Part shown: positions 15,775-24,024 of the stretch, piece after piece | How the letters are laid out: each line of letters begins with the position of its first letter | Numbering within the stretch: position 1 is the stretch's first letter | NCBI GenBank assembly: GCA_021298575.1 | Contig: JAJTFM010000015.1 | Span: 1-44,302 of the forward strand | Length of the DNA: 44,302 bases | Source of the DNA: Saprospiraceae bacterium | Lineage (GTDB): Bacteria > Bacteroidota > Bacteroidia > Chitinophagales > Saprospiraceae | Direction of reading: 5' to 3' | Translations under genes and position numbers: made by a program | Notes under the pieces: model-generated | Databases searched by the model: none | The model's input: the letters and a program-made list of their open reading frames with translations, nothing else | What the model was told of the DNA's origin: nothing

Positions 15775-17154
15775 TCAGAATAATTTTCCCGAGGCTTTGC
15801 GGAGAGCGAGTTCGGCGAGCAGCAGATCTCCTGCCGTTTGGAGCCAGTTGAATTCTTTTTCTCTGAGAGTAGTTTGAGCGTTCAGCACGTCGGAAGGGAT
15901 CCCGGCGCCACCCTTGAGGGTGTTTGAGGCGAGTTCCAGTTGCTGGCGAGCCAGGTCTATGTCATCTTTCCGGAGCGTGAGTTGCTGGCGTGCGGTAATA
16001 AAGGCTGTACGTGCCTGTTCATATTCCCAGCGCGTCTGATTCAGGTATTCCTCCTGTCTGGCCGAGTTGTATTGCTGCTTCAGAGAAATGGGCAGGTTTT
16101 GTTTCTGCTGTTCCCAGTAACCCGATACCGGTATTTTCATCTGCAGTCCGATATTCCCATTGGAGAACCAGGAGTTCTCTGCGAAGAGCGGTGCGTCATT
16201 GGTCAGGTTGTTCATGCCGAAGAAAGCGAAAGCGGAGAGCGTGGGCTTGAGGCGCGCCTTTTCGGTTTCCAGGCGGAGTTGTTGCAGCCGGTTATCCAGC
16301 AAAAACTGCTGTATTTCGGGGCGGTTGGTAGCTGTTGATGTTGCGTCGAAGGATGGCGGAGTAAACTTTTCCAGTTGCGACAATGCCTCGGCGAGCGTCC
16401 CTTTCACCACCGTTTCCCCGGCTCTTTCGGGCGAAATACCCATCCGGTAGAGCAGCGTTTCTGCATTTCGTTTGCGGTTACTCTCAGCCTGTTCCAGCTG
16501 GATACGGGCGCTGTTCAGTTGCATGCGGGCGTTGATAACGGCAGACTCGGTGGCGGCACCTCCATTGCGTCTGTTCAGCGCGTCCTTCAGCAATTCGTCT
16601 GTTTTTCGGTAATTTTCCTTTAAAAAACCGACCTCTTCAGTGGAAAGCAGCAATGCGTACCATGCTTTAGTAAGCTCCAGTGCTATATTTTGCCGGTTTA
16701 AAGCGTGGTTATTCTCTGTGATATCAGACTGAAAGTCCTGCTCGCGAATCTGGGCATTCAGGCCGGCATCGTATAAACTTTTAGTGGCTGTGACTCCTGC
16801 AGTGGCCTGCCACCAGGTTCCGAACCGGATAGCGCGTGTTTCGTCGGTCGGATTCTGCACATTGAATTGCCCCACGGGCACCACACTGGCAGGCAGAAAC
16901 GGATTGGCCTGCATATCCACATTTCCATTTAACTTCAGATTTTTCTGAAGGCGGGCTTTATCAACCTGCGCTGTACTAATCTGATTCTCAATCCGGAATG
17001 CCCGCTCCGATGGCTGATTTTCCAGCGCCGATTTCAGTGCCTGCTCCAGCGTGAGCGCACTCAGATCCTGAGCATGCGTATTTCCTGCCGTAATAATCAG
17101 CATCAGGACGCTGTAAAAGGCCCTGCAAGTGAAGAAGTATCGGAATGAACTCAT
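15775..17154 (-). CDS. TolC-family outer-membrane efflux protein
   Basis: A 459-residue outer-membrane channel component. A Sec signal peptide covers about residues 1-28 (ending THAQ). The mature protein has the two-fold TolC pattern: long Ala/Gln/Leu-rich helical hairpins with ALTLEQALKSALENQP at the start of repeat 1 and a second set from about residue 290. The last hairpin ends in NWLQTAGDLLLAELALRKASGKLF. It lies 27 bp after the permease gene and is the last gene of a four-gene operon: ATPase, adaptor, permease, TolC. Together these form a tripartite exporter that moves substrate from the periplasm or inner membrane out of the cell. The 71-bp gap to the ECF sigma gene holds no obvious terminator, so readthrough into that gene is possible. 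Confidence 0.88.
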   Translation of the reverse strand: MSSFRYFFTCRAFYSVLMLIITAGNTHAQDLSALTLEQALKSALENQPSERAFRIENQISTAQVDKARLQKNLKLNGNVDMQANPFLPASVVPVGQFNVQNPTDETRAIRFGTWWQATAGVTATKSLYDAGLNAQIREQDFQSDITENNHALNRQNIALELTKAWYALLLSTEEVGFLKENYRKTDELLKDALNRRNGGAATESAVINARMQLNSARIQLEQAESNRKRNAETLLYRMGISPERAGETVVKGTLAEALSQLEKFTPPSFDATSTATNRPEIQQFLLDNRLQQLRLETEKARLKPTLSAFAFFGMNNLTNDAPLFAENSWFSNGNIGLQMKIPVSGYWEQQKQNLPISLKQQYNSARQEEYLNQTRWEYEQARTAFITARQQLTLRKDDIDLARQQLELASNTLKGGAGIPSDVLNAQTTLREKEFNWLQTAGDLLLAELALRKASGKLF

Positions 17155-17181
17155 ACGAGCATGATATTTTTAGATGTAAAA

Positions 17182-18312
17182 TTACCCTCTGAACACCGCA
17201 GCAGGCTCAACGCCATTAATACGGCGAAGGGCGAAGATGGCGCCAAACAACGCGATAAACAGGGTGATGGCAAACATGCCGAGTTTCACCTGCCAGCTGA
17301 ATTCAAAGGTGAGTCCGGAGGACCTGACTCCCATGCGAAACCCTTCCAGCAAGGTATAGGCGATGACAAACCCGACAACGGCGAATACGGCTGCCTGAGT
17401 GAGTATCAGTCGCCTGACATACATATTGCTCGCTCCTATAGCTTTCAGCGTACCATAATCGCGGATACGGTCGAGCGCCGAAGAATACATGGTAAGTCCG
17501 ATGATGAAAAAACCGGAAATAATAGCGAAAACAATCAGTGTTCCGGTACTGGCACCAATGCCGGTAGATCCGAGTGTATAGGCAATCGTTGAGCGGGAGA
17601 AATCCTTGCGGATCCATGCCCGCACACCGTATATATGCTGATTGATTTCGTTGCGCACGCGGGCGGGATCGTAACCGGGCTTCACATTGACAATTACAGC
17701 AGAGATAGCCGTTCCGTTGCGGTTTCCGTAATAATTGGCTCTTTCCAGCGTAGTATAAACGGTATTTCCGGCGAATCCCCTCAGGTTGTCGGTGATGGCA
17801 TTGATAACAGCCCGCTTGCCGTTGATTTCCAGTTGGACACCCACTTCGGGCTGCATGTCATAGACTGCTGCATCATAAAAATCGGCAGTAATGGCATTTT
17901 CGGCTTCCAGATTTGCCAGCGTGCCACTTTTGATTTTATCGGGCCTTGGCCCCGCAGCAAAGGCGGGTGCCTCCGAACCAATCATCAGCACAGGACTGGA
18001 TTTGCCATTGGGTAACACCGCAGTTCCGTTGGCCAGTGCCACACCGTAAGCCGTGGCAACACCTTCGATACTGCGTGCTTCCCTGACGATGCGCACATCG
18101 AGCAGACCAAGCGAATTGGCATCCTGCGTTTTGGCATCAACGACCCAGATATCGCCATTGGAATTATCCACCAGTGCCGACATGAGGCCGGTGAGGAAAG
18201 TAAAAATACCCACCTGTTGACCTATGAGAAAAGTACTTATGACGATACCCACTACAACGCCAATACTCTTGGCGCGGTCGAACCGGATAAATCTGAGAGC
18301 AGTTCTGAACAT
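17182..18312 (-). CDS. ABC exporter permease, FtsX/DevC type
   Basis: A 376-residue inner-membrane permease, started at the ATG at 18312 (MFRTALRFIRFDRAKSIG), 4 bp after the adaptor stop; the frame continues ten codons further upstream into the adaptor gene without conserved sequence. Topology is that of MacB/DevC: one N-terminal membrane helix (about 17-40), a large periplasmic domain of about 200 residues, and three C-terminal helices. The C-terminal FtsX motif reads YSSALDRIRDYGTLKAIGAS. Length and single-FtsX layout fit DevC, which with DevA, DevB and TolC exports glycolipids in cyanobacteria, better than the 650-residue MacB. The substrate here is unknown. Confidence 0.87.
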   Translation of the reverse strand: MFRTALRFIRFDRAKSIGVVVGIVISTFLIGQQVGIFTFLTGLMSALVDNSNGDIWVVDAKTQDANSLGLLDVRIVREARSIEGVATAYGVALANGTAVLPNGKSSPVLMIGSEAPAFAAGPRPDKIKSGTLANLEAENAITADFYDAAVYDMQPEVGVQLEINGKRAVINAITDNLRGFAGNTVYTTLERANYYGNRNGTAISAVIVNVKPGYDPARVRNEINQHIYGVRAWIRKDFSRSTIAYTLGSTGIGASTGTLIVFAIISGFFIIGLTMYSSALDRIRDYGTLKAIGASNMYVRRLILTQAAVFAVVGFVIAYTLLEGFRMGVRSSGLTFEFSWQVKLGMFAITLFIALFGAIFALRRINGVEPAAVFRG

Positions 18313-18316
18313 AGGA

Positions 18317-19276
18317 TTACAATTGAATGGCACATTCCACACGGGCGTTCAGCAGCAGAGCTCCGGGGTTATTGAGGAGTATTTTAACCTCTCTTACACG
18401 CCGGTCTTCCATCTCGCCGGGGGTTTCAGCGAACAGCGATTTCTTTTTCAGGAGCGGGGCTGCATAAACTACGGTACCGGAAGCGAGTTCCTTTCCAGTT
18501 CCGATGGCTCTTATCACCGCTTTCTGGTCTGTCTGTACCCTGTCGGCCAGCAGTTCATCAATTTCACATCTTACAATAATACGGCCTTCGGGAGCCAGCT
18601 CGGCGAACTGACCCTGAGGCGGCAGCGCATTACCTGCCTGCGTACTGATGCTGAGTATTTGTCCGTTCACCGGCGCCTTGACCGATCTGAGTGCCAGTTC
18701 GCGTTCGGCCACGGCGAGTTCGGTGCGTATTTCCTGCAGGCGGGCGCGACTCACCTGCGCGGAGGCGCGAAGGCGATCGCAGGCAGCCTGCTGATTACGC
18801 ACCTCATAATTGGCATTATCGCGATTTTGCTCTGTCTCCACACGTGAGTCGAATAATTTCTGCAGTCTCTGAGCACTCAGTTTGAGGTTTTCGAGGCGGA
18901 TTTGAGCCTCGGCCTCGGCTTTTTCATCGGCGAGTACCTGTGCTTCCTGGGTGGACAGTCGTGCGCGGGCCTGCGTCACACGGGCAGATGCAACGGTGTT
19001 TTCCAGTTCAAGCACCACAGTACCGGCACGAACCGCATCTCCTTCCCGGATGTACAGCTTTGATACCACCCCGCCATCATTGGCGGCCAGCGAAACGATA
19101 TCCTGTTCTGGTTCCACGCGGCCTATACCCACCACTTCAGTTGCCTGGGCGGGCGCACCCTGATAGGATGTTTGTTCCTCCTTTTTTTCCTCCTTGCCTC
19201 CGCAGGCAATCATGCCGGATGCAAAAGTGAACAGAGCCAGCCGGATGAACATACCGGATAAATTATTAAACTTCAT
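18317..19276 (-). CDS. Periplasmic adaptor lipoprotein of the ABC exporter (HlyD/DevB/MacA type)
   Basis: A 319-residue membrane-fusion protein that links the inner-membrane pump to the TolC-like channel. The ATG at 19276 (MKFNNLSGMF) directly precedes a signal peptide ending in SGMIACGG, a lipobox with Cys at about residue 25; upstream codons in frame are not conserved. Order of parts: a lipoyl/barrel-sandwich half (LAANDGGVVSKLYIREGDAV), a long alpha-hairpin rich in Ala, Arg, Gln and Glu (about 95-200), the second lipoyl half (LRSVKAPVNGQILSIS), then a beta-barrel. The gene starts 62 bp after the ATPase stop if that start is used. Consistent with DevB- or MacA-type adaptors. Confidence 0.87.
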   Translation of the reverse strand: MKFNNLSGMFIRLALFTFASGMIACGGKEEKKEEQTSYQGAPAQATEVVGIGRVEPEQDIVSLAANDGGVVSKLYIREGDAVRAGTVVLELENTVASARVTQARARLSTQEAQVLADEKAEAEAQIRLENLKLSAQRLQKLFDSRVETEQNRDNANYEVRNQQAACDRLRASAQVSRARLQEIRTELAVAERELALRSVKAPVNGQILSISTQAGNALPPQGQFAELAPEGRIIVRCEIDELLADRVQTDQKAVIRAIGTGKELASGTVVYAAPLLKKKSLFAETPGEMEDRRVREVKILLNNPGALLLNARVECAIQL

Positions 19277-19338
19277 AGTTGGGTAGGTTGAAAAACTGCA
19301 ATTCTGTTGAGTATCCGGAAAGTCCGGAGCTTTGACTG

Positions 19339-20040
19339 TCAATGAAAATCATCGGCGGGGGGCGTATCAGAAACCCTGCCATCATTAACATATACGATGC
19401 GGTCGGCGAAAGGCCTCAGGCGCATATCGTGCGTGACAACCGCCAGTCCGATGCCCTGTCGGGTGAGCATCTTCAGTTCGTCCATCACAACAGCTACCGA
19501 CCGGGGGTCGAGGGATGCAGTGGGTTCGTCGCACAGTACCATGGGCGGATTGCTTACCAGCGCGCGTGCGATTGCTATTCGCTGCTGCTGGCCGCCCGAC
19601 AGATTTTTCGGCAACTGCCGGAGCCTGTCGCTCATTCCCACCTTTTCAATGGCTTCATGTGCGCGCTTGCGCGCAGCAGCAACCGGAATGCCCTGAAGTT
19701 GGAGGGGTATCATCACATTTTCCTCGGCAGTAAGCGGCTGGATAAGATTAAAATTCTGGAAAACGAACCCGATATTGTTGAGTCGGAGAGATGCGAGCTG
19801 CTTTTCGGAGAGCTCGCTGGCAGTCTGGCCACCCACTACAACCCGTCCCTGTGTAGGATAGATAACACATCCGAGGAGAGAAAGGAGCGTAGTTTTTCCA
19901 CTCCCGGAAGGGCCGATAATCAGGGTCAATTCACCTTTTTTCAGTGTGAAATCGGTGGGGTACAATGCAGTGATGACCTGATCTCCTGTTTTGTACTCTT
20001 TGGAGGCGCCGATGAGCTGCGCGACAATATCGGATTGCAT
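19339..20040 (-). CDS. ABC exporter ATPase, MacB/LolD/DevA type
   Basis: A 233-residue cytoplasmic ATPase that powers the exporter. Walker A is GPSGSGKTT at 43-51, the Q-loop segment is IGFVFQNFNLI near 90, the signature LSGGQQQRIAIARAL lies near 146, Walker B MVLCDEPTASLD near 166, and the switch His is in VVTHDMRL near 200. LLGCVIYPTQGRVVVGG and the ALYPTDFTLKKGE beginning are typical of the MacB/LolD/DevA group. It is the first gene of the four-gene minus-strand operon. The region before it contains a 9-bp stem with a TTCG loop. Confidence 0.92.
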   Translation of the reverse strand: MQSDIVAQLIGASKEYKTGDQVITALYPTDFTLKKGELTLIIGPSGSGKTTLLSLLGCVIYPTQGRVVVGGQTASELSEKQLASLRLNNIGFVFQNFNLIQPLTAEENVMIPLQLQGIPVAAARKRAHEAIEKVGMSDRLRQLPKNLSGGQQQRIAIARALVSNPPMVLCDEPTASLDPRSVAVVMDELKMLTRQGIGLAVVTHDMRLRPFADRIVYVNDGRVSDTPPADDFH

Positions 20041-20079
20041 GGACGAGCGTTAAAAAAATCAAACAACTATACAATGCAT

Positions 20080-20101
20080 TTGTTCAAGTTCGCTTGAGCA
20101 A
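20080..20101. promoter_or_regulatory. Hairpin with TTCG loop between the exporter operon and the LamG gene
   Basis: TTGTTCAAG (20080-20088), loop TTCG, CTTGAGCAA (20093-20101), a 9-bp arm pair with one G-U position, preceded by the palindrome AATGCATT. It is 40 bp upstream of the divergent exporter ATPase start and 73 bp before the LamG start. It may be an operator for the exporter or a leader hairpin. Confidence 0.35.
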
Positions 20102-20173
20102 CAGATTACGTAATAATTCTGCTAAAAATCCACTTCAGGGCAACTGAAGGCCCATCCAATCCGTCATTCCCAA

Positions 20174-20971
20174 ATGAGATATACAATTCCACTCCTGTTC
20201 CTTCTTCTCTTCCTTTCCGTACAATCCTGCAAGGATTCCGGCATCAATTCTGGTGCTTCTGTCACCTGTTTACCTGCCAATCTTCAGAACGGACTGGTTG
20301 CTGCCTACACATTCGGCGGCGGCTCGCTGGCTGACGCCACGCCCGGCGGACACGATCTCTCCCAATCAGGGCCGGCGACACCCACAACTGACAGGGCAGG
20401 CAATGTATCCTGTGCCTATAACATCGTGAACGGATCGGGCACAACATCGGTGCTGACCAACACACAGACAAGCTTTTTGAACGGCATGTCCGATTTTACC
20501 ATCAGTATATGGTATAAACCAGAAGGTGCACGGAGTGGGGGTGATTTTGAGGGATTACTGAGCAGGGGCAATCAGAGAAGGTGCCCCGACCGCAGGGGTG
20601 AGTGGTCGGTGTCGCTGTACGACTGCCGCAGAGCGGTATTTGGACATAACAACTCCGTTTGGGTCAACCTGATTTCCCTGCCTTCCGACGATTTATGTCA
20701 GGATGAAATGAACAATATCACCGGCAAATGGCACCATGTGGTGGCTGTTAAAGACGGCGATGAATTGCGAATTTATTTCAATGGTGATTTAGACGATACG
20801 GTGAGCGGGGTGGCTAACTGCAGCACAGCTACACAGCTGGCGCAAGACACAGGCGATCTTTTTCTGGGGCTTGATTACAACGGCGCCCTGGATGACGTAC
20901 TGATTTACAGAAGAGCCCTTTCCGGACAGGAAATTTCAGAACTTTTCAATCTGGAGGCCTGCTGTAACTGA
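20174..20971 (+). CDS. LamG/concanavalin-like lipoprotein
   Basis: A 265-residue predicted lipoprotein. Residues 1-19 are a type II signal peptide ending LSVQSC, the Cys of which would be lipidated. The rest is one concanavalin-A-like LamG domain: LVAAYTFGGGSLADATPGGHDL, then FTISIWYKPE, WHHVVAVKDGDELRIYFNGD and ALDDVLIYRRALSGQEISEL, the usual end of such domains. These domains bind glycans or proteins; ligand unknown. Several extra Cys pairs are present, including the C-terminal ACCN. It is followed after 40 bp by the TSUP permease and then rsmG on the same strand. Confidence 0.85.
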   Translation: MRYTIPLLFLLLFLSVQSCKDSGINSGASVTCLPANLQNGLVAAYTFGGGSLADATPGGHDLSQSGPATPTTDRAGNVSCAYNIVNGSGTTSVLTNTQTSFLNGMSDFTISIWYKPEGARSGGDFEGLLSRGNQRRCPDRRGEWSVSLYDCRRAVFGHNNSVWVNLISLPSDDLCQDEMNNITGKWHHVVAVKDGDELRIYFNGDLDDTVSGVANCSTATQLAQDTGDLFLGLDYNGALDDVLIYRRALSGQEISELFNLEACCN

Positions 20972-21011
20972 CAATTCCCGATTTATGCGGGCAGATGGTT
21001 ACTTTTGCGGC

Positions 21012-21773
21012 ATGGAATTGTATCTTTTGTGCGCTTTTGCTTTTCTTGCCGGCCTGGTTGACAGCATTGTGGGTGGTGGCGGACTGGTTCAAATACCCGC
21101 ATTTTTCATACTGTATCCGCAGTTGAGCGTACCGAATGTCATCAGTACGAACAGAATTGCATCTGCGGTGGGCACATCCGTGGCTGCGCTGAACTATTCA
21201 AAGAGCGTATCTATTCCATGGAAAACAGTACTGTATGCCGGTATTACAGCATCGGTGTGTTCATACCTTGGAGCCACAGTACAGAGTTTACTTCCTTCCG
21301 GCGTCCTGAAGCCTGTCATACTGGTTTTGATTGTGCTGATAGCTGTTTACACATTCAGAAAGAAAGACTTCGGGCACCACGAGAACCTGAACGTGACTGA
21401 AGAAAAACTCCCTTACTGGGCTGCTGGCACAGGCGCACTGCTGGGCTTTTACAACGGATTTATTGGTCCGGGAACGGGCAGCCTGCTTGTTTTCGCATTT
21501 GTGAGCATCATCGGGTATAACTTTTTGAAGGCATCAGCCATATCCAAAATAGTCAACGTTATTTCCGACGTGTCTTCACTGGTTTTTTTCTTCATCCACA
21601 AAACCATTATTTTCAAACTGGCATTACCTATGATGGCCTGCAATGTTGCCGGGTCGTATCTTGGCAGTCGTCTGGCTGTTCTGCGCGGAAATGTCTTTAT
21701 CCGGAAAGTCTTTCTGGCAGTTATTGCCGGAATAATCATGCGTTTTGCCTGGGATATTTTCGGAGGTGTTTAA
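21012..21773 (+). CDS. Sulfite exporter TauE/SafE (TSUP) family permease
   Basis: A 253-residue inner-membrane protein with about eight transmembrane helices. The ATG at 21012 (MELYLLCAFAFLAGLVDSIVGGGG) starts directly at the first helix; nine further in-frame codons upstream look non-coding. The family signature GLVDSIVGGGGLVQIP in helix 1 and GFYNGFIGPGTGSLL in the second half are both present and reflect the internal two-fold repeat. Members carry sulfite, sulfonates or other small organic anions; the substrate cannot be read from sequence. It is 12 bp upstream of rsmG, so these genes are probably co-transcribed. Confidence 0.9.
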   Translation: MELYLLCAFAFLAGLVDSIVGGGGLVQIPAFFILYPQLSVPNVISTNRIASAVGTSVAALNYSKSVSIPWKTVLYAGITASVCSYLGATVQSLLPSGVLKPVILVLIVLIAVYTFRKKDFGHHENLNVTEEKLPYWAAGTGALLGFYNGFIGPGTGSLLVFAFVSIIGYNFLKASAISKIVNVISDVSSLVFFFIHKTIIFKLALPMMACNVAGSYLGSRLAVLRGNVFIRKVFLAVIAGIIMRFAWDIFGGV

Positions 21774-21785
21774 ACACAATCTAAC

Positions 21786-22427
21786 ATGCCATCAATCATT
21801 GCCCATTATTTTCCGAAACTGACGGCAGAACAACTGTCGAAGTTCGAGCAGCTGGTGCCGCTTTACACAGAGTGGAACGAAAAAATCAATGTAATTTCGA
21901 GACAGGACATAGAGAATCTGACAGAGCGGCACGTGCTGCACTCGCTGGCCATCGCCTGCGTGGTCGGATTCAGTCCCAATGCCAAAATCATGGATTTGGG
22001 TACTGGCGGCGGATTCCCGGGTATTCCGCTGGCTATTTTTTATCCTGAGACACAATTCACACTCGTTGATGCCACGGGAAAAAAAATCCGGGTAGTAGAA
22101 GAGGTTGCACTGGCCCTGGGCCTGACAAACGTGACGGCCATACACGCGAGGGTGGAGGAACTGAAAATGATCGGGCAATATGATTTTGTGTTGTCACGCG
22201 GTGTAGCGCCACTCGACAAACTGTTGTTCTGGGGGCGGAAGTTCCTGAAAAAGAAGCATATACACGCACTTCCAAACGGCATTATTGCTCTGAAGGGGGG
22301 TGATTTAAGGCCCGAAATAAATGCATTGCCAGGGAAAGGGGGCAATTACACGGACGTTTTTCCTATCCGCGAATTCTTCAGCGAGCAGTTTTTTGAAGAG
22401 AAGTACGTGGTATATGTGCAAGGTTAG
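21786..22427 (+). CDS. rsmG: 16S rRNA (guanine-527-N7)-methyltransferase
   Basis: Transfers a methyl group from SAM to N7 of G527 in 16S rRNA; cytoplasmic. The length of 213 residues is typical. The N-terminal helical part contains YTEWNEKINVISRQDI and the His of ERHVLHSL, both RsmG hallmarks. The SAM-binding loop is IMDLGTGGGFPGIPL at 68-82, and DFVLSRGVAPLDKL lies near 137. In many bacteria the gene sits with gidA near the origin; here it follows a TSUP permease. Its stop codon lies in the left inverted repeat of the MITE-like element that separates it from the convergent folC. Confidence 0.95.
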   Translation: MPSIIAHYFPKLTAEQLSKFEQLVPLYTEWNEKINVISRQDIENLTERHVLHSLAIACVVGFSPNAKIMDLGTGGGFPGIPLAIFYPETQFTLVDATGKKIRVVEEVALALGLTNVTAIHARVEELKMIGQYDFVLSRGVAPLDKLLFWGRKFLKKKHIHALPNGIIALKGGDLRPEINALPGKGGNYTDVFPIREFFSEQFFEEKYVVYVQG

Positions 22428-22544
22428 AGCCTGTTTTTTCATTTTTGAAGGCGCATAGCCGGAGCTACGCAACTGAAAAAAGGTGAAAAATGACGAAAAA
22501 TGAGCCGTTTTTGACTCGGCAAGAGAATCCTGAACAAGCTCTTA
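22424..22544. mobile_element. MITE-like element filling the gap between rsmG and folC
   Basis: A 121-bp sequence with imperfect terminal inverted repeats: TTAGAGCCTGTT (22424-22435) against the reverse complement of AACAAGCTCTTA (22533-22544), 10 of 12 positions matching. Taking GAGCCTGTT as the element end, the flanks are both TTA, which would be a 3-bp target duplication. It encodes nothing. Inside are a hairpin around GCATAGCCGGAGCTACGC (22452-22469), a GCCG/CGGC stem, and A-rich runs. The right end supplies the TAA stop of folC and the left end overlaps the TAG of rsmG. The ends resemble those of IS5-type elements from memory only. Confidence 0.55.
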
Positions 22545-23858
22545 GGCCCTGCGCGGATCAGGAACAACCTCGGCAACCACGAAAATACTGCCAATAACCA
22601 CGACTAGATCGTCAGGAGAGGCTCTTTTAACGGCTGCTTTCAGTGCATTTTTAACTGAAGAGTAAGCCCTGCCGGTGAGTCCGACAGAGGCTGCCTGCTG
22701 CGCCAGCTCCCGGGCGTCGAGACCGCGGGGAATATTTGCCTTTGCGAAGTAGTAACTGGCATTTTTCGGGAAAAAAGACAGCACCTTTTCGGCTGGTTTA
22801 TCGTTTACAAAACCTGTAACGATATGCAACTCCCGGTGTGGCCAGTTGTTAATACGGTTAAAAGCCATGGCAATACCGGCTTCGTTATGGGCACTGTCGC
22901 AGAGCACAGTTGGCGAGTTACCTATTACCTCCCAGCGACCCATGAACCGGGTTAGCTGCTTAAGGTTTTTTAGACCTGATTTTAGTGCATTTTCGTCAAT
23001 ATTCGGGAAAATCGTCTTCATCTTTTCCCAGGCTTGCAGCGCGGTAGCCATATTTTTCTCTTGAAACGGTCCTCCGGCCTCCAGTTCGAGGTTACTCATC
23101 CATGTTTTTCCGTCTCTGGCAGCATGATAAAACGTCCGGATGCCGCGATGCTGAATATCCTCCCGGAGAGGTGACGCCACTATATGCTGGTCGGCAAATA
23201 CAATTTCTGAACCCGTTGACCGGGCTTTTTCCAAAAAAACCGGTGCTGACTCGGGGTGCGTTTCGCCTATAACGACCGGAACACCAGGTTTGATGATTCC
23301 TGCCTTTTCTCCGGCAATCAGCGTGAGTGTATCCCCCAGCATGTTCATATGATCATAGCTTATATTGGTGATAACGCTTAGTTCAGGCGTGATGATATTC
23401 GTACTGTCGAGGCGGCCGCCAAGGCCTACTTCAACAATTGCCACGTCTACGCGCTCGCGGGCAAAGTGATCGAAGGCCATTGCCACGCAAAGTTCGAAGA
23501 AAGAGGGCTGCACCTCTTCGATTTTCTGGAGGTTGGATTCTACAAATTCGACTACAGCCTTGCGGGGTATATAGTTCCCGTTAATTTTAATACGCTCTCT
23601 GAAATCGCGGTAGTGCGGACTGATGTACAGCCCCGTTTTGAGTCCGGCGGCCTGACAAATTGCTGCCAGCATATGACTTACGGATCCTTTCCCATTGGTA
23701 CCGCCGACATGAACAGTGGGGAACTTCATATGCGGATCGCCGAGATGACTGGAGAGTGCCAGCGTATTGGTGAGGTCTTTTTTAAAGGCCGCCGGCCCGA
23801 CCCTGTGAAACATGGGTAATTGGGCGTACAGGTAATTCAGCGTTTCTGCGTAGGTCAT
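22542..23858 (-). CDS. folC: Bifunctional folylpolyglutamate/dihydrofolate synthase
   Basis: Adds glutamate to dihydropteroate and to tetrahydrofolates in the cytoplasm, an ATP-dependent Mur-ligase-type reaction. A length of 438 residues is obtained with the ATG at 23858 (MTYAETLNYLYAQLP); the frame extends 19 codons upstream without conservation. The ATP-binding loop GGTNGKGS is at 52-59, VEVGLGGRLDSTNI lies near 155, and ITNISYDHMNMLGDTLTLIAGEKAGIIKPG near 185 carries the ligand and Mg-binding residues of the family. The C-terminal domain includes VLCDSAHNEAG. The stop codon is provided by the terminal repeat of the adjoining MITE-like element. A near-palindrome containing a TAAATTTG box is 60-80 bp upstream. 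Confidence 0.93.
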   Translation of the reverse strand: MTYAETLNYLYAQLPMFHRVGPAAFKKDLTNTLALSSHLGDPHMKFPTVHVGGTNGKGSVSHMLAAICQAAGLKTGLYISPHYRDFRERIKINGNYIPRKAVVEFVESNLQKIEEVQPSFFELCVAMAFDHFARERVDVAIVEVGLGGRLDSTNIITPELSVITNISYDHMNMLGDTLTLIAGEKAGIIKPGVPVVIGETHPESAPVFLEKARSTGSEIVFADQHIVASPLREDIQHRGIRTFYHAARDGKTWMSNLELEAGGPFQEKNMATALQAWEKMKTIFPNIDENALKSGLKNLKQLTRFMGRWEVIGNSPTVLCDSAHNEAGIAMAFNRINNWPHRELHIVTGFVNDKPAEKVLSFFPKNASYYFAKANIPRGLDARELAQQAASVGLTGRAYSSVKNALKAAVKRASPDDLVVVIGSIFVVAEVVPDPRRA

Positions 23859-23921
23859 GAGAGCGCCTGTTTTAAAGGATTGGGCAGTGCGTACGACAAT
23901 ATTAACCCGGGTCAAAATAAT

Positions 23922-23938
23922 CTGTTCAAATTTAACAG
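23922..23938 (-). promoter_or_regulatory. Palindrome overlapping a TAnnTTTG box upstream of folC
   Basis: CTGTTCAAATTTAACAG is a 17-bp dyad with one mismatched pair around a central A. On the minus strand it contains TAAATTTG, an exact -7 consensus. The ATG of folC is about 65 bp downstream. A regulator bound here would cover the -7 box. No good TTTG at -33 is seen. Confidence 0.35.
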
Positions 23939-23966
23939 TAAAATTGACTAAAATTTGACCTTTGTC

Positions 23967-23998
23967 TTTGAATATGCACGTTTAAACAGCCTACTTTG
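23967..23998 (+). promoter_or_regulatory. Candidate promoter of the GT4 gene
   Basis: TTTG (23967-23970), 21-nt spacer, TACTTTG (23992-23998), one base short of the TAnnTTTG consensus. The ATG follows 26 bp later, so the position is suitable. Confidence 0.35.
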
Positions 23999-24024
23999 CA
24001 TTCGCAATTTTACAAATCCCTCCA

